50,652 bases of DNA from Fidelibacterota bacterium. GTDB taxonomy: Bacteria > Fidelibacterota > UBA8477 > JABMPR01. The stretch spans positions 1 to 50,652 of the forward strand of contig JAERTJ010000154.1 of NCBI GenBank assembly GCA_016844945.1, given 5' to 3'. The notes beneath the pieces were generated by a model, which had not been told where the DNA came from, did no database searches, and was given only the letters and a program-made list of their open reading frames with translations. The position numbers and the translations under genes are program-made. Shown one piece after another: positions 1 to 8,292 of the stretch (position 1 is the first letter of the stretch; the number at the start of each line of letters is the position of its first letter).

Positions 1-1519
1 ATAATATTGTGGTTAGCCATATGGTTGATGAGTGTGAACTATAATCCATGAGTGCCATGAGAATGTCTGTTTGAGGATCATAAATAGGTACATCAATGTT
101 TTGATATGTATAATTCAACCCCAAACCCAATCCAGGCTTCCAACCAGTGAAAACAAAATAAGACCCAGAAAAGGTCGGCGTCTCACTCAAACGCAAATCT
201 AATGTTAAGGTAGACCCTTCTATGACTTTATTTCGGAACGTCGTGTTTAGTAATACGGCCGCACGCATATCAGAATCATAGTGGACACCAAATTTAAACT
301 GATCATTGCTTTGCTCCTTTACCCTGATGATCAGATCTGTCCCGGTTGAATCTGGTTTAAATTTGTATGCAACCCGTTTAAAATACTGACTTCCGAAAGC
401 ACGTTCAATGGCATGCTCTAGTTCGGATGGACTCACGTAAGAGTTTGCTTCAAGCTGCAGTTTGTCATACAAAAGACGATGGGATACTTTCTCCAAACCT
501 TCTGCAAGAATATCATTAACCCAGATGGGGTGGTACTCGGCCAATGGAATAAATTTTGTTTTTGCTGCCCCATATTGTTTTTGGCTCTCAGCAAGTTCCT
601 GAAGCTGTGGAAGAACTGCTTGAACCGCATCCTGGCCGTTCTCATAGAGGATATCCGTCGCATCGAATCGACCAGCATCATAGCCAACAATAGATGGAGT
701 GACTAGAATATTGCACAACTTTCGTTGTTCATGGGTTGAGATAGCACCTCCATAACTCGAAATCTGTTCCAAAACCTTTACAACACTGGTAAGTTCATCC
801 TTTGTGTATAGTTTTGCACTTACGTCTGAACCAATGATTATGTCAGCGCCTCTCTTCTGGAGGTCCCTCACTGGAAAATTTCTCACTAAACCCCCATCCA
901 CGAGGAGACGACCATTGATCTCTACGGGTGAAAGAACTGATGGGAATGCCATGCTAGCCAATATGGCATCAGGTAAGAAACCATTCTCTAATATGACTGG
1001 CTCACCTGTTTCAATGTCTGTAGCTATGCAAAGAAATGGGGTTGGAAATTTTTTAAAATTATCACGGTGGTTAACTGGCCATGCATAATGAGCGATCATT
1101 GCTGATAGGCTTTGACCTGGATTGAGTCCGCTAGGTAAATTGATTCTCCCCCCTTCCAGTGGGAAAGTGCTGATGTATCGACCATCAGTATATTTCTCGG
1201 ACATGGCTAAACTGGTTCGGGGAATCTTATCATCGAACATGATTCTATTCCAGTCCTCCTGGAAAAATATCTTCTCTATCCGGTCTGCGCTGTATCCAAT
1301 GGCATATAAGGCACCTAAGAAACTTCCCATACTTGTTCCAGCTATGTAGTCAATTTCAATCCCCAACGAATCTAGAGCCTTTAGCAACGGAATGTGTGCA
1401 GCGGCTTTTGCGCCGCCACCACTCAAAACCAATCCAACCCTTGTTCTTTGGCTGGATTCCGTGGCATACAATTGCTGAAAAATCAATAGAATTAACATAA
1501 GCTCAATGAAACGACGCAT
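1..1519 (-). CDS. Patatin-like phospholipase with C-terminal outer-membrane barrel (3' end cut by window edge)
   Basis: The frame is open from an ATG at 1519 to the window edge, so the C-terminus is missing. After a signal-like N-terminus (residues 1-20) comes a patatin domain: oxyanion loop SGGGAKA (33-39), nucleophile elbow GTSMG with Ser63, and the DGG motif carrying the catalytic Asp near residue 207. The region after about 320 (SPSELEHAIERAFGSQYF) reads like a POTRA-type domain. It is followed by alternating beta-strand sequence typical of a BamA/TpsB-like barrel. Proteins of this layout (RssA/PlpD type) are exported lipid hydrolases that may hydrolyse phospholipid at or outside the outer membrane. 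It is the last visible gene of a leftward train and starts 36 bp after the methyltransferase stop. Domain identity is firm; the substrate is unknown. Confidence 0.88.
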   Translation of the reverse strand, partial: MRRFIELMLILLIFQQLYATESSQRTRVGLVLSGGGAKAAAHIPLLKALDSLGIEIDYIAGTSMGSFLGALYAIGYSADRIEKIFFQEDWNRIMFDDKIPRTSLAMSEKYTDGRYISTFPLEGGRINLPSGLNPGQSLSAMIAHYAWPVNHRDNFKKFPTPFLCIATDIETGEPVILENGFLPDAILASMAFPSVLSPVEINGRLLVDGGLVRNFPVRDLQKRGADIIIGSDVSAKLYTKDELTSVVKVLEQISSYGGAISTHEQRKLCNILVTPSIVGYDAGRFDATDILYENGQDAVQAVLPQLQELAESQKQYGAAKTKFIPLAEYHPIWVNDILAEGLEKVSHRLLYDKLQLEANSYVSPSELEHAIERAFGSQYFKRVAYKFKPDSTGTDLIIRVKEQSNDQFKFGVHYDSDMRAAVLLNTTFRNKVIEGSTLTLDLRLSETPTFSGSYFVFTGWKPGLGLGLNYTYQNIDVPIYDPQTDILMALMDYSSHSSTIWLTTIL

Positions 1520-1555
1520 CTATACGCTCCTCTGTTGAATAGTGAAGAACCACCC

Positions 1556-2221
1556 TCAGTCAACTCCCCCACTACGCTTCACCTGCTTCTCTGCTATGTA
1601 AAGATGTACACTTCCAAAGCCACCAACTTCTTCATCGGTATATTCGAAGTCGAAGGTCTCAAATATTGGTTTCATCTCCCGTATAATATCCCCCATGGAG
1701 ATCCATGCTTTCGTCAGCTTCATCCCCAACCAATTGCGATCGTTTGGATATTCAATGTCCACCATTATTAATTTTCCACCGGGCTTGAGGACACGGTGTA
1801 TTTCAGACATTGCTTTTTTTCCATCTGGATAAGCCGAAAATGCCATTGTATTCACAATCGAATCAAAATAATTATCCTTGTAAGGCAGTGCATGTACATC
1901 ACCCTGCTGAATGTCTCCAGGTAGGCCCTCATGAATCAGGTCCTCATTAAGACGACGAACAAATTCCTCATTATAGTCTATCCCATAAGCCTCAAACCGT
2001 GAGGCGAACTTTTTAAACAAATCTCCAGTACCAAAAGAGACCTCTAAAACTCTGGGACCTTGAATATGAGGAATAGCAGTGCTAATCCATTTTCGCCAGA
2101 CTGGAAATATCTTTAAAGCAACCCCGTACGCACGAGCAAATCGTGAATAGAATTCATTGAAGTTCTCAGTAAACTCCTGCTTATTAATTGGCTCGATACT
2201 ATACTCTACATCAGCTTCCAT
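1556..2221 (-). CDS. Class I SAM-dependent methyltransferase (Methyltransf_11 / UbiE-like)
   Basis: This 221-residue protein has the Rossmann methyltransferase pattern. Motif I is VLEVSFGTGD (58-67), with Ser-Phe where Gly-Cys/Ala is usual. The acidic residue that binds the ribose follows in YGIDYNEEF, then the QGDVHALPY loop and the late motif RVLKPGGKLIMVDI. The acceptor cannot be told from sequence; membrane-lipid or quinone-type small molecules are common for this subgroup, but that is only family knowledge. The ATG at 2221 follows an AAGGG-like ribosome site. A gap of about 144 bp separates it from the upstream SRPBCC gene, so it could have its own promoter, although I see no clear one. 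The patatin gene follows closely. Confidence 0.85.
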   Translation of the reverse strand: MEADVEYSIEPINKQEFTENFNEFYSRFARAYGVALKIFPVWRKWISTAIPHIQGPRVLEVSFGTGDLFKKFASRFEAYGIDYNEEFVRRLNEDLIHEGLPGDIQQGDVHALPYKDNYFDSIVNTMAFSAYPDGKKAMSEIHRVLKPGGKLIMVDIEYPNDRNWLGMKLTKAWISMGDIIREMKPIFETFDFEYTDEEVGGFGSVHLYIAEKQVKRSGGVD

Positions 2222-2365
2222 TTCAATCCCTTCACTAGATAAATGCCTTATCGCTTCTTACCACCGTAATTACTGCTATCCTTAATGAGCCTTTTCTATG
2301 AGACATAATTTTCCACATAGATACGGAGGTTTATGCATCCCAGGCGATCTGGCACAAAACATCAT

Positions 2366-3055
2366 TTACCGGTGCTGCTCTGCTCTTTTCTTCAGCGTCC
2401 GTAGTGTCTTTGGCTGCATCAGGTACTCCCCAATCATGTTTGGAATATGAGCGCTCAAAGTGCTAAGAACCCCAGGACTATAATCACTTCTCACTCTGAC
2501 GGTGAGACAGGTTGAATCACCCGGTTTTTCCTCAAGGATCCATACCCAGCTGGACTTGAGATATTTCTCAGGGATTGGATCATCCGCAGATACCGCTTCC
2601 CACCTGTCTGAGTCCAGTATGCTTTCCGTGATCAGTGTTTGCTCGTGTTCAATCCGCGTCACTGCGTATCCCATTCCTGGGGCAATTTCAATTTTATCAC
2701 CGACCTTCAGGTCTTGTAACTCAGGGATGATCCGTTTTGCTGAATGGTGTGGATCATCAACACAGCCTGCAATCCCCATCAGACGATGTAAGATGTCATA
2801 GGTGTACCAGCCTGCTCGCATATAGCCTATCTGAATAAGCCAGCGCCATACCTCTTCTTTTGGAGCTCTGATATTGATTGCCTGTGTGTATCCTGTTTTG
2901 GGTTTAGGGACCAATTCATCCCCAGGAAGCTGCCGTATGAGGTCTACATTGCTCGCTCCCAGTCGCAACTGCCAGGGTAAATACACAAAAAGGTACGCCA
3001 GGCCAGCAGCTACGCCAGCCGTACCAAGCCACAGGATGGTCTTTACTGTATCCAT
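2366..3055 (-). CDS. Membrane-anchored SRPBCC (START-like) family protein
   Basis: This 229-residue protein starts with one transmembrane helix (about residues 5-28). The soluble part resembles the SRPBCC/polyketide-cyclase-like fold: an INIRAPKEEVWRWLIQIGY opening strand and helix, a GDKIEIAPGMGYAVTRIE strand pair and a C-terminal amphipathic helix. Such domains bind hydrophobic ligands, but nothing here names one. The gene sits 31 bp downstream of the CPBP protease gene and is probably in the same transcript. The predicted topology puts the binding domain on one face of the inner membrane. The assignment is to fold level only; no enzymatic residues are recognisable. Confidence 0.75.
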   Translation of the reverse strand: MDTVKTILWLGTAGVAAGLAYLFVYLPWQLRLGASNVDLIRQLPGDELVPKPKTGYTQAINIRAPKEEVWRWLIQIGYMRAGWYTYDILHRLMGIAGCVDDPHHSAKRIIPELQDLKVGDKIEIAPGMGYAVTRIEHEQTLITESILDSDRWEAVSADDPIPEKYLKSSWVWILEEKPGDSTCLTVRVRSDYSPGVLSTLSAHIPNMIGEYLMQPKTLRTLKKRAEQHR

Positions 3056-3086
3056 AGAAATCCGCTATTTGAATGTAAATTTGCCA

Positions 3087-3800
3087 TTATTTCATAAACC
3101 CAAGTGCTACCAGCACAAAAATTGGGCCGTTGTATAATCCATGAATAAAGATACCGTTGACAGTGTTTCCCGTTTTGGAATAAACGTAGGGAACGATCAA
3201 GACAATGGGGATCAGCATGATCATGAGGTCCAACCCAAAGGGCAAATGAAATACCATCCAAAGAGCAGAACAGATCAGCCAGGTGTACTTACCGGTCATT
3301 CGTTTCTGGATGTATCCTCTCCAGAGTATTTCTTCACCTACGATATTGAAAAAGAACATGGGGAACCAGACAACTAAGAGCAACTTTTCTTTTCCTTGAA
3401 ACGGATGCATCTCCATGAACCATGGTGTCGTGGATAACTCCCTTATCACAAAGTATTTTGACAAAAATGCAGATAGTCCGAAAATCACCCCGGTCAAAGC
3501 AAATGCCAGCATCAATCCCGACAGAGAATAGACCCAATCTACCTTTGTAAACTTCTTAATATCCAGCTCTCTACAAATGTTTCTATATCTGGTATTTCCT
3601 TCCTGTCGCGTTGCTGATACTGCAAAAACAAATAGTGGAATGAATAGGAAATATGCCGTTATGAACCAGTACAGAGCAGGGTTTAGCGTAACATTGTTCT
3701 TTAAAAATGGTAGTAGGGTAAAAAGCAGGAAATAGAAATAAGCCGTAAACCCGATGAATATTGCAGCTGCTTGGGTTGAACTAAGATTCTTTCTGGTCAT
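3087..3800 (-). CDS. CPBP-family intramembrane metalloprotease (Abi/CAAX protease-like)
   Basis: This 237-residue polytopic protein has the three CPBP signatures: EExxxR (Glu156-Glu157 to Arg161 in GEEILWRGYI), a second-helix histidine in FHLPFG (His185) and a third in FIHGLYNG (His220). These residues form the zinc site of type II CAAX prenyl endopeptidase relatives. In bacteria the family includes bacteriocin self-immunity proteins and proteases of unknown substrate. Start ATG at 3800. The gene lies between the acyltransferase (55 bp upstream) and the SRPBCC gene. A second CPBP gene lies next to the sigma-54 activators at 19773, so the island carries two. All catalytic residues are present, so it is probably active. 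Confidence 0.88.
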   Translation of the reverse strand: MTRKNLSSTQAAAIFIGFTAYFYFLLFTLLPFLKNNVTLNPALYWFITAYFLFIPLFVFAVSATRQEGNTRYRNICRELDIKKFTKVDWVYSLSGLMLAFALTGVIFGLSAFLSKYFVIRELSTTPWFMEMHPFQGKEKLLLVVWFPMFFFNIVGEEILWRGYIQKRMTGKYTWLICSALWMVFHLPFGLDLMIMLIPIVLIVPYVYSKTGNTVNGIFIHGLYNGPIFVLVALGFMK

Positions 3801-3855
3801 TTTCTACTCGACTCTAATAAAGTTTCATATTTAAATTTTTCCGCCCGCTATAAGC

Positions 3856-5163
3856 CTATGAGTTTATGTCTTTACCAAACATCTTAGTTATAAAATCGAT
3901 TGTTTTAAGGATGGATACCTCATCGATGATATGTTCATTAAAGCAGATTGAAAAATGGAGTGCATTATTGATTGTTAATACGCCTATATACTTCTCCATG
4001 GCGTTGGACACCGCTATGGGACCTAACAATGTTGACACCTTGAGTTTCTCTGGATCATCATTGATGTTGACCCGACCTAAATTTGCAATAGTGAATGTTG
4101 AATTCAGTGTGTTCATTCCAGCTGCAGTAATCAGTTTTTGGGCCAGTCGATCCTCTCTCTCCCCAAATGAATTCAGCATCATCACATCCAAGAATTTTGG
4201 CGCAAGCAAACCAATCAGCTGACGCTTAAAAGGATCCTTTTCTAGAGGTCGTCTAATCTTTTTATGGAAGAATTGTGCGTTTTCCCAGAACGTTCTATCC
4301 TCTCTGTAAACGAGATTGGGTCGTAAAGTGGAAATATAATTACCCATCCTATCACCGGGCTGGTTGACAAGATGAGTTCTCAGATCGTCGGTGACAATAA
4401 CCTTGCTCGAGTAGTCTTTTAGATCGAACAGCTTTTTTTCTGCATATAAGAAAGCTGTTACCAGGCCAGTGTTGACACTAACATGATTGTTTTTGCATTG
4501 TGAAACAATGTTTGACGTTTCTTCTTTTGACCACTTCGAGGTGAGAATTCGAGGCTTGCATTCCTTCCAATAGCTCTCATGCACCTTCTGATATAATTCA
4601 TGAGAAAAACTAATTGTTCTCTTGCGCCACTTTTTATTGATCAAATGGATGAATAGTCTGGAGATTGGAGAGCCCACCCTTTGCGGAATATTTTCAGGTT
4701 CCAGAAAAATAGGCTTTTTCAGTTCACTCTTACTGAATTTGCCCGACAGAACACTCACGATATCGTTAAAAAGATACACAAGCGACATGCCGTCGCAGAT
4801 TGCATGATGACAATTTATTATAAGGGTTGATTCTGTTTGGTTCACCAGGTTGAATCTGATTAAGGGGCCACTTTCAAGATCAAAACAATGTTTGAGCTCA
4901 TCCTCAAGAATCTCGTTTAAGCTATTGGATCTGGGTGTATAAACTGCCGGAGGTAATTGTTTGTCAATGACATACCAGACTTTGTTTTCATCTCCGGTTT
5001 CAAAATGGCAATTCAAGAGCATGTGCTTATTTGATAAAGAACGAATTGCTTCTTGGATATCCTTAATCGAAACATAATGATCGATGACACCATACATAAC
5101 CACATTTGGATTTGGAATACGTATGTGCATCCGTGGCACACCCATGATCTCTTTTTTGAACAT
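3856..5163 (-). CDS. Condensation-domain-like acyltransferase (HHxxxDG, PapA/wax-ester type)
   Basis: The protein has 435 residues if started at the ATG at 5163, which has a GGAG site 9 nt upstream; a GTG five codons earlier is the alternative. The hallmark HHxxxDG motif is His119-His120-Ala-Ile-Cys-Asp124-Gly125. The N-terminal half has the usual chloramphenicol-acetyltransferase-like layout, and TFTIANLGRVNI near residue 375 resembles the second-lobe DFGxG region. Stand-alone proteins of this class transfer acyl groups from CoA or carrier proteins to alcohols or amines (PapA5, alcohol acetyltransferases), or work in lipopeptide synthesis. No carrier protein or adenylation domain is nearby, so a free-standing lipid or alcohol acyltransferase is more likely than an NRPS part. 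It lies downstream of three DUF4386 genes with a 54-69 bp gap. Confidence 0.82.
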   Translation of the reverse strand: MFKKEIMGVPRMHIRIPNPNVVMYGVIDHYVSIKDIQEAIRSLSNKHMLLNCHFETGDENKVWYVIDKQLPPAVYTPRSNSLNEILEDELKHCFDLESGPLIRFNLVNQTESTLIINCHHAICDGMSLVYLFNDIVSVLSGKFSKSELKKPIFLEPENIPQRVGSPISRLFIHLINKKWRKRTISFSHELYQKVHESYWKECKPRILTSKWSKEETSNIVSQCKNNHVSVNTGLVTAFLYAEKKLFDLKDYSSKVIVTDDLRTHLVNQPGDRMGNYISTLRPNLVYREDRTFWENAQFFHKKIRRPLEKDPFKRQLIGLLAPKFLDVMMLNSFGEREDRLAQKLITAAGMNTLNSTFTIANLGRVNINDDPEKLKVSTLLGPIAVSNAMEKYIGVLTINNALHFSICFNEHIIDEVSILKTIDFITKMFGKDINS

Positions 5164-5232
5164 TGTGCTTAACTCCACTTTTCCGGCAAAATTATACTCA
5201 GGGAGGCAGGTTTTAGGTCGAGGAAATCCATG

Positions 5233-5943
5233 CTATACCTTTTGAATGTTTAGGCCTCTTATGAGTAGCCATATGCCAATGATGAGCATAAACAAAACAT
5301 TGGGTCCCCAACCGATTGCCTGAATAATGGGGATCGATGTAAAAGTTGGTGCGAGTAAAAACAGTAAATCATAAATGAATATGAGAACATATGAAATAAG
5401 CCCAAAGCGAGCCAGATTACTGGGGATGTATTTTGATTTCATGAGTAAATACATAAATAAAGACATACTCAATCCAAGAAACATCCCTGGAATCGTTGTC
5501 AATGAAATATGGTTACGTAGCAATACTCCCGTAAGACCTTTCACTTCTTCCTGATGAATAGCTGTGAATGAAGAAAGGTTGTTAAGAACCTGTAATACAA
5601 CAATATGAGCAAGTGCAATCACAAGCGTAAGGAATGCATTCGCCAGTTTTAACACAAGGGCGTATCTGGCAAGGTCTTTATTGACGGATTTTAAGATTCC
5701 ATATAGTGATAGTGACAATGAAACAATTATGATGGATGAAATTACTTCATTCACGATTCCAAAGCTAAAGAATGCCGTATTGGCCAAAATGTTATTAGCG
5801 GTAGAAACCACATTTTCCTTTGAAATGAACGTTGACAAGACAAGCGCCCAGTTAAGTGCTGGAATGAATAAACTACCCAAAAACATGAAGCCTGCAATTT
5901 TTGCTGCTCTTTGTTTCTTCTTTTCAGTGCTCCTGATATCCAT
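5233..5943 (-). CDS. DUF4386 family membrane protein, copy 1
   Basis: This is an integral membrane protein of about 236 residues with six or so hydrophobic segments. The start is set at ATG 5943, preceded by GGGAG at about 9 nt; a TTG two codons upstream is possible. The opening RAAKIAGFMFLGSLF and the late MKSKYIPSNLARFGLISY are the recurring signature of DUF4386 proteins, whose function is unknown. It is the third in a row of three adjacent paralogues (with 5974-6678 and 6675-7379), and two further copies occur at 9442-10149 and 15097-15801. Charged residues within membrane segments are few, and no cofactor motif is visible. Confidence 0.85.
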   Translation of the reverse strand: MDIRSTEKKKQRAAKIAGFMFLGSLFIPALNWALVLSTFISKENVVSTANNILANTAFFSFGIVNEVISSIIIVSLSLSLYGILKSVNKDLARYALVLKLANAFLTLVIALAHIVVLQVLNNLSSFTAIHQEEVKGLTGVLLRNHISLTTIPGMFLGLSMSLFMYLLMKSKYIPSNLARFGLISYVLIFIYDLLFLLAPTFTSIPIIQAIGWGPNVLFMLIIGIWLLIRGLNIQKV

Positions 5944-5973
5944 ATTCAATTCTCCCTGGTTAGCATGATGTGG

Positions 5974-6678
5974 TTATGCGCTATCTGTTTTTTGATGGCT
6001 TACACCCATTATCAACAACCAAAGTATGGAAAACATATCTCCTCCGAATGCAAAGGGAGTCAGATGAAAAAACACACCTGGGAATAGGAAATAGGTGAAG
6101 AAATCTATGATGTAAGCCAGGCCTCCGAAAATCAGTAGTACTCCCCATATTTTGCTTACCGTTTTTGGAAAGAATCCTGACTTCATGACAAGGTACGCAA
6201 ATGGGAACATCCAGATTCCCATGAATATGTAATTTGCATAGGCAAGCTCTCTTGCAACATCTATGCAGAGCATGACAAGAGCATGAATTTGGGTTGTGTC
6301 AAACGATGCGAAATACCCCGTCGTATTTTTAACGATCACCAGAGCTGCTATTTGGCTTGCCACCGTTAAATAAACCAGTGCCCCACCTACTAAAACCAGT
6401 GAAACCATGAGAAATGAAATGTTCTTGCTTACTTTTTTGAATAATGCGTAGAGGGTTATTGCTATGAGTATCCAAACTGTTGCCATGATCTGCTCACTTA
6501 CGATACTGAGTGTAAATAACGAAAGAGATGCTGAAATCTTATTGGCAGTTGCTTCAGGGTTTGCATATTCGAATAATTTCTCCTTGACGAAGAAATTGAA
6601 AGTACCAGTGATGGCCAGGAGCAAATAGAAAAAACCCGCCAACCTGGCTGTTTTGTTGTCTGAATCAATTCTTATCAT
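5974..6678 (-). CDS. DUF4386 family membrane protein, copy 2
   Basis: This 234-residue polytopic membrane protein opens with NKTARLAGFFYLLLAITG and carries the conserved VMKSGFFPKTVSKIWGVLL segment late in the chain, marking it as DUF4386. Its ATG overlaps the stop of the upstream copy by 4 bp (ATGA), so the two are translationally coupled. An AAGGAAA ribosome site sits inside the end of the upstream gene. The function is unknown. The overlap with one neighbour and 30 bp to the next suggest that the three copies are made in similar amounts and may assemble together; that is inference from spacing only. Confidence 0.86.
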   Translation of the reverse strand: MIRIDSDNKTARLAGFFYLLLAITGTFNFFVKEKLFEYANPEATANKISASLSLFTLSIVSEQIMATVWILIAITLYALFKKVSKNISFLMVSLVLVGGALVYLTVASQIAALVIVKNTTGYFASFDTTQIHALVMLCIDVARELAYANYIFMGIWMFPFAYLVMKSGFFPKTVSKIWGVLLIFGGLAYIIDFFTYFLFPGVFFHLTPFAFGGDMFSILWLLIMGVSHQKTDSA

Positions 6679-7379
6679 GCAGGTTTCCTTATTGATTGGG
6701 CATGTTCATCATTTACACCCTTGATTAGAAGCCAAAGGCAAAAAGACCCTTCTGCAAGAAACCCTAATCCTAGACATATCTCACTGATGATCTCGTATCC
6801 TGGGAAGAGAAAATATTGAATGGACCATGTCAGCATAGCAACACCATCGATCAACAGCAAAATGCCCAGGATCCGAGGAATGAAACCTGACTTATAAACC
6901 ACATAACCAAGTGGGAACAGCCACAGGTTCAGGAGAATTTGAGAGATCATATAGCCGTTTTTAAATATTGAAAGAAAGACCACGGCTATGGCTTCGAGTT
7001 GATCCGCCTGAAAGACCTTCATGACGTCACTGCTACTCAGTAAGAATGGAATAGCAAGCTCAGCATTCATGCTTGCCAGCCACACTGAGATCCCCCCCAG
7101 GTTGAGCAGCATGAAGAGTAAGGCCAACTCCTTGTTTACTGGCTTTAGCAAGACATATAGTGCCCAGGCTGACAGGAAAAAGGTGATCCCTGTGAAGAGG
7201 AAGCTAACAAAGCCAATGTCGAACCAAATCTCGGACGACATCATACTCTGAAGGAGTGCCTGTGGGTCCAGGGGTTCAACACCGGTGTAGTGAACACCAT
7301 TGTCAGCCAGAAAAAACGTGAGGAAATGCGCTAGATATAGAATACCTGCGATTCGTGCGGTCTTTTTATTCGAATTCAT
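6675..7379 (-). CDS. DUF4386 family membrane protein, copy 3
   Basis: This 234-residue polytopic protein begins NSNKKTARIAGILYLAHFL and has the family-typical VVYKSGFIPRILGILLLIDG segment near the C-terminal third. It starts at ATG 7379, 24 bp after the small outer-membrane-like gene, and ends in a 4-bp overlap with copy 2. As in other DUF4386 proteins, conserved features are the RIAG opening and the KS-x-x-IPR loop before the last membrane helices. No enzymatic motif is visible. It is the first of the three-copy row. Confidence 0.86.
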   Translation of the reverse strand: MNSNKKTARIAGILYLAHFLTFFLADNGVHYTGVEPLDPQALLQSMMSSEIWFDIGFVSFLFTGITFFLSAWALYVLLKPVNKELALLFMLLNLGGISVWLASMNAELAIPFLLSSSDVMKVFQADQLEAIAVVFLSIFKNGYMISQILLNLWLFPLGYVVYKSGFIPRILGILLLIDGVAMLTWSIQYFLFPGYEIISEICLGLGFLAEGSFCLWLLIKGVNDEHAQSIRKPA

Positions 7380-7403
7380 TTTGAGTATCCCTGTTGATTC
7401 TAA

Positions 7404-8009
7404 TTAAAACCGATATCCAAAATTCAGACCCGGTTCAATCTTGTGAATAGGGGTTCCATCCTCAATCTCCGCAAAAGAATCAGGATAGTTGGTGTCTATG
7501 GGCCAATACTTGAGGGCAATGGCAGGCTCTATGAACCATTTCTTATCGGAAAACTCAAAGCGATAGCCGGCTATAGCCTGGCAATACAACTGCCAACCCT
7601 TCTGGATCTTTTCATCTTCAGTGTCATAGTACTGCTGCAGCAAAGGGGTTGCTTCGAGTGTGGTGTAAAAATTCTTCCAATGGAAGCGCTGATAACCGGC
7701 ACCAATGCCATAGGATATGATCTTACCGGGATAAAGCTCTTCAGACTCACCGTAAGTGCCTATGGGCTCATAAACTGTCCAGGACCACGCCTCAACAATA
7801 AGAACATCTCGTGGCGTTAGATGGTACCCATAGGTGAGAATATAGTAGTCTGCTGGGTCTGGTAAAAAATTAAAGCCAACGAAGACCGAACTTCCTATAT
7901 GGTGTCGTAGAAAAGTTTCCGCATTTTCTACCGTTTGATTATCTTCCTGACTAAAAACCAGTGTGGTGCATAGGACAGTCACTAAAACTGCCGTAATTGT
8001 TTTCTTCAT
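7404..8009 (-). CDS. Exported outer-membrane-like protein of unknown function
   Basis: The protein is 201 residues from ATG 8009, which has a strong GAGGAG site 5-6 nt upstream; the reading frame extends ten codons further, but without a ribosome site. Residues 1-20 (KKTITAVLVTVLCTTLVFS) form a signal peptide. The mature part is rich in aromatic beta-strand sequence with glycine turns and ends GLNFGYRF, an aromatic C-terminal strand of the kind recognised by the BAM complex. I infer a small outer-membrane barrel of eight or so strands. It follows the metallo-hydrolase and the 79-codon gene in the same direction. No family name recognised. Confidence 0.72.
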   Translation of the reverse strand: MKKTITAVLVTVLCTTLVFSQEDNQTVENAETFLRHHIGSSVFVGFNFLPDPADYYILTYGYHLTPRDVLIVEAWSWTVYEPIGTYGESEELYPGKIISYGIGAGYQRFHWKNFYTTLEATPLLQQYYDTEDEKIQKGWQLYCQAIAGYRFEFSDKKWFIEPAIALKYWPIDTNYPDSFAEIEDGTPIHKIEPGLNFGYRF

Positions 8010-8046
8010 TTTTTCTCCTCGGGTTTTTAAAATGATCATATTTTTA

Positions 8047-8286
8047 TTAGAACCAGATGTTCAAGACCATGTTGACACCATTCGAAGAGCCAGGAAGTTT
8101 ACTGACTTTTTTGATACCCAGTACAAGCCTACAGCCAAAAGTGATTTCAAACAGGATCGTAGCGGGATCGATAAATGTAATATCCTCTCGACTCCACTGA
8201 TTCGGGGGTAAATGCTCATTGAGTTCGCCTGAGAATTCAGCGTCTGCGGCTTCTAATTCCATCTCTTGTTGTCTCATTTTACTCAT
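8047..8286 (-). CDS. Small hypothetical protein with barrel-like C-terminal strand
   Basis: This frame of 79 residues starts with ATG 6 nt after the stop of the metallo-hydrolase, a spacing that suggests coupled translation; an internal ATG (MRQQEME) is an alternative. The N-terminal third is acidic and hydrophilic with no signal peptide. The end (NGVNMVLNIWF) alternates hydrophobic residues and closes with Phe, like an outer-membrane beta-signal. It may be a real small protein, or the surviving 3' end of a lost barrel gene. I do not recognise a family, and coding status is uncertain. Confidence 0.4.
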   Translation of the reverse strand: MSKMRQQEMELEAADAEFSGELNEHLPPNQWSREDITFIDPATILFEITFGCRLVLGIKKVSKLPGSSNGVNMVLNIWF

Positions 8287-8292
8287 AATTTG

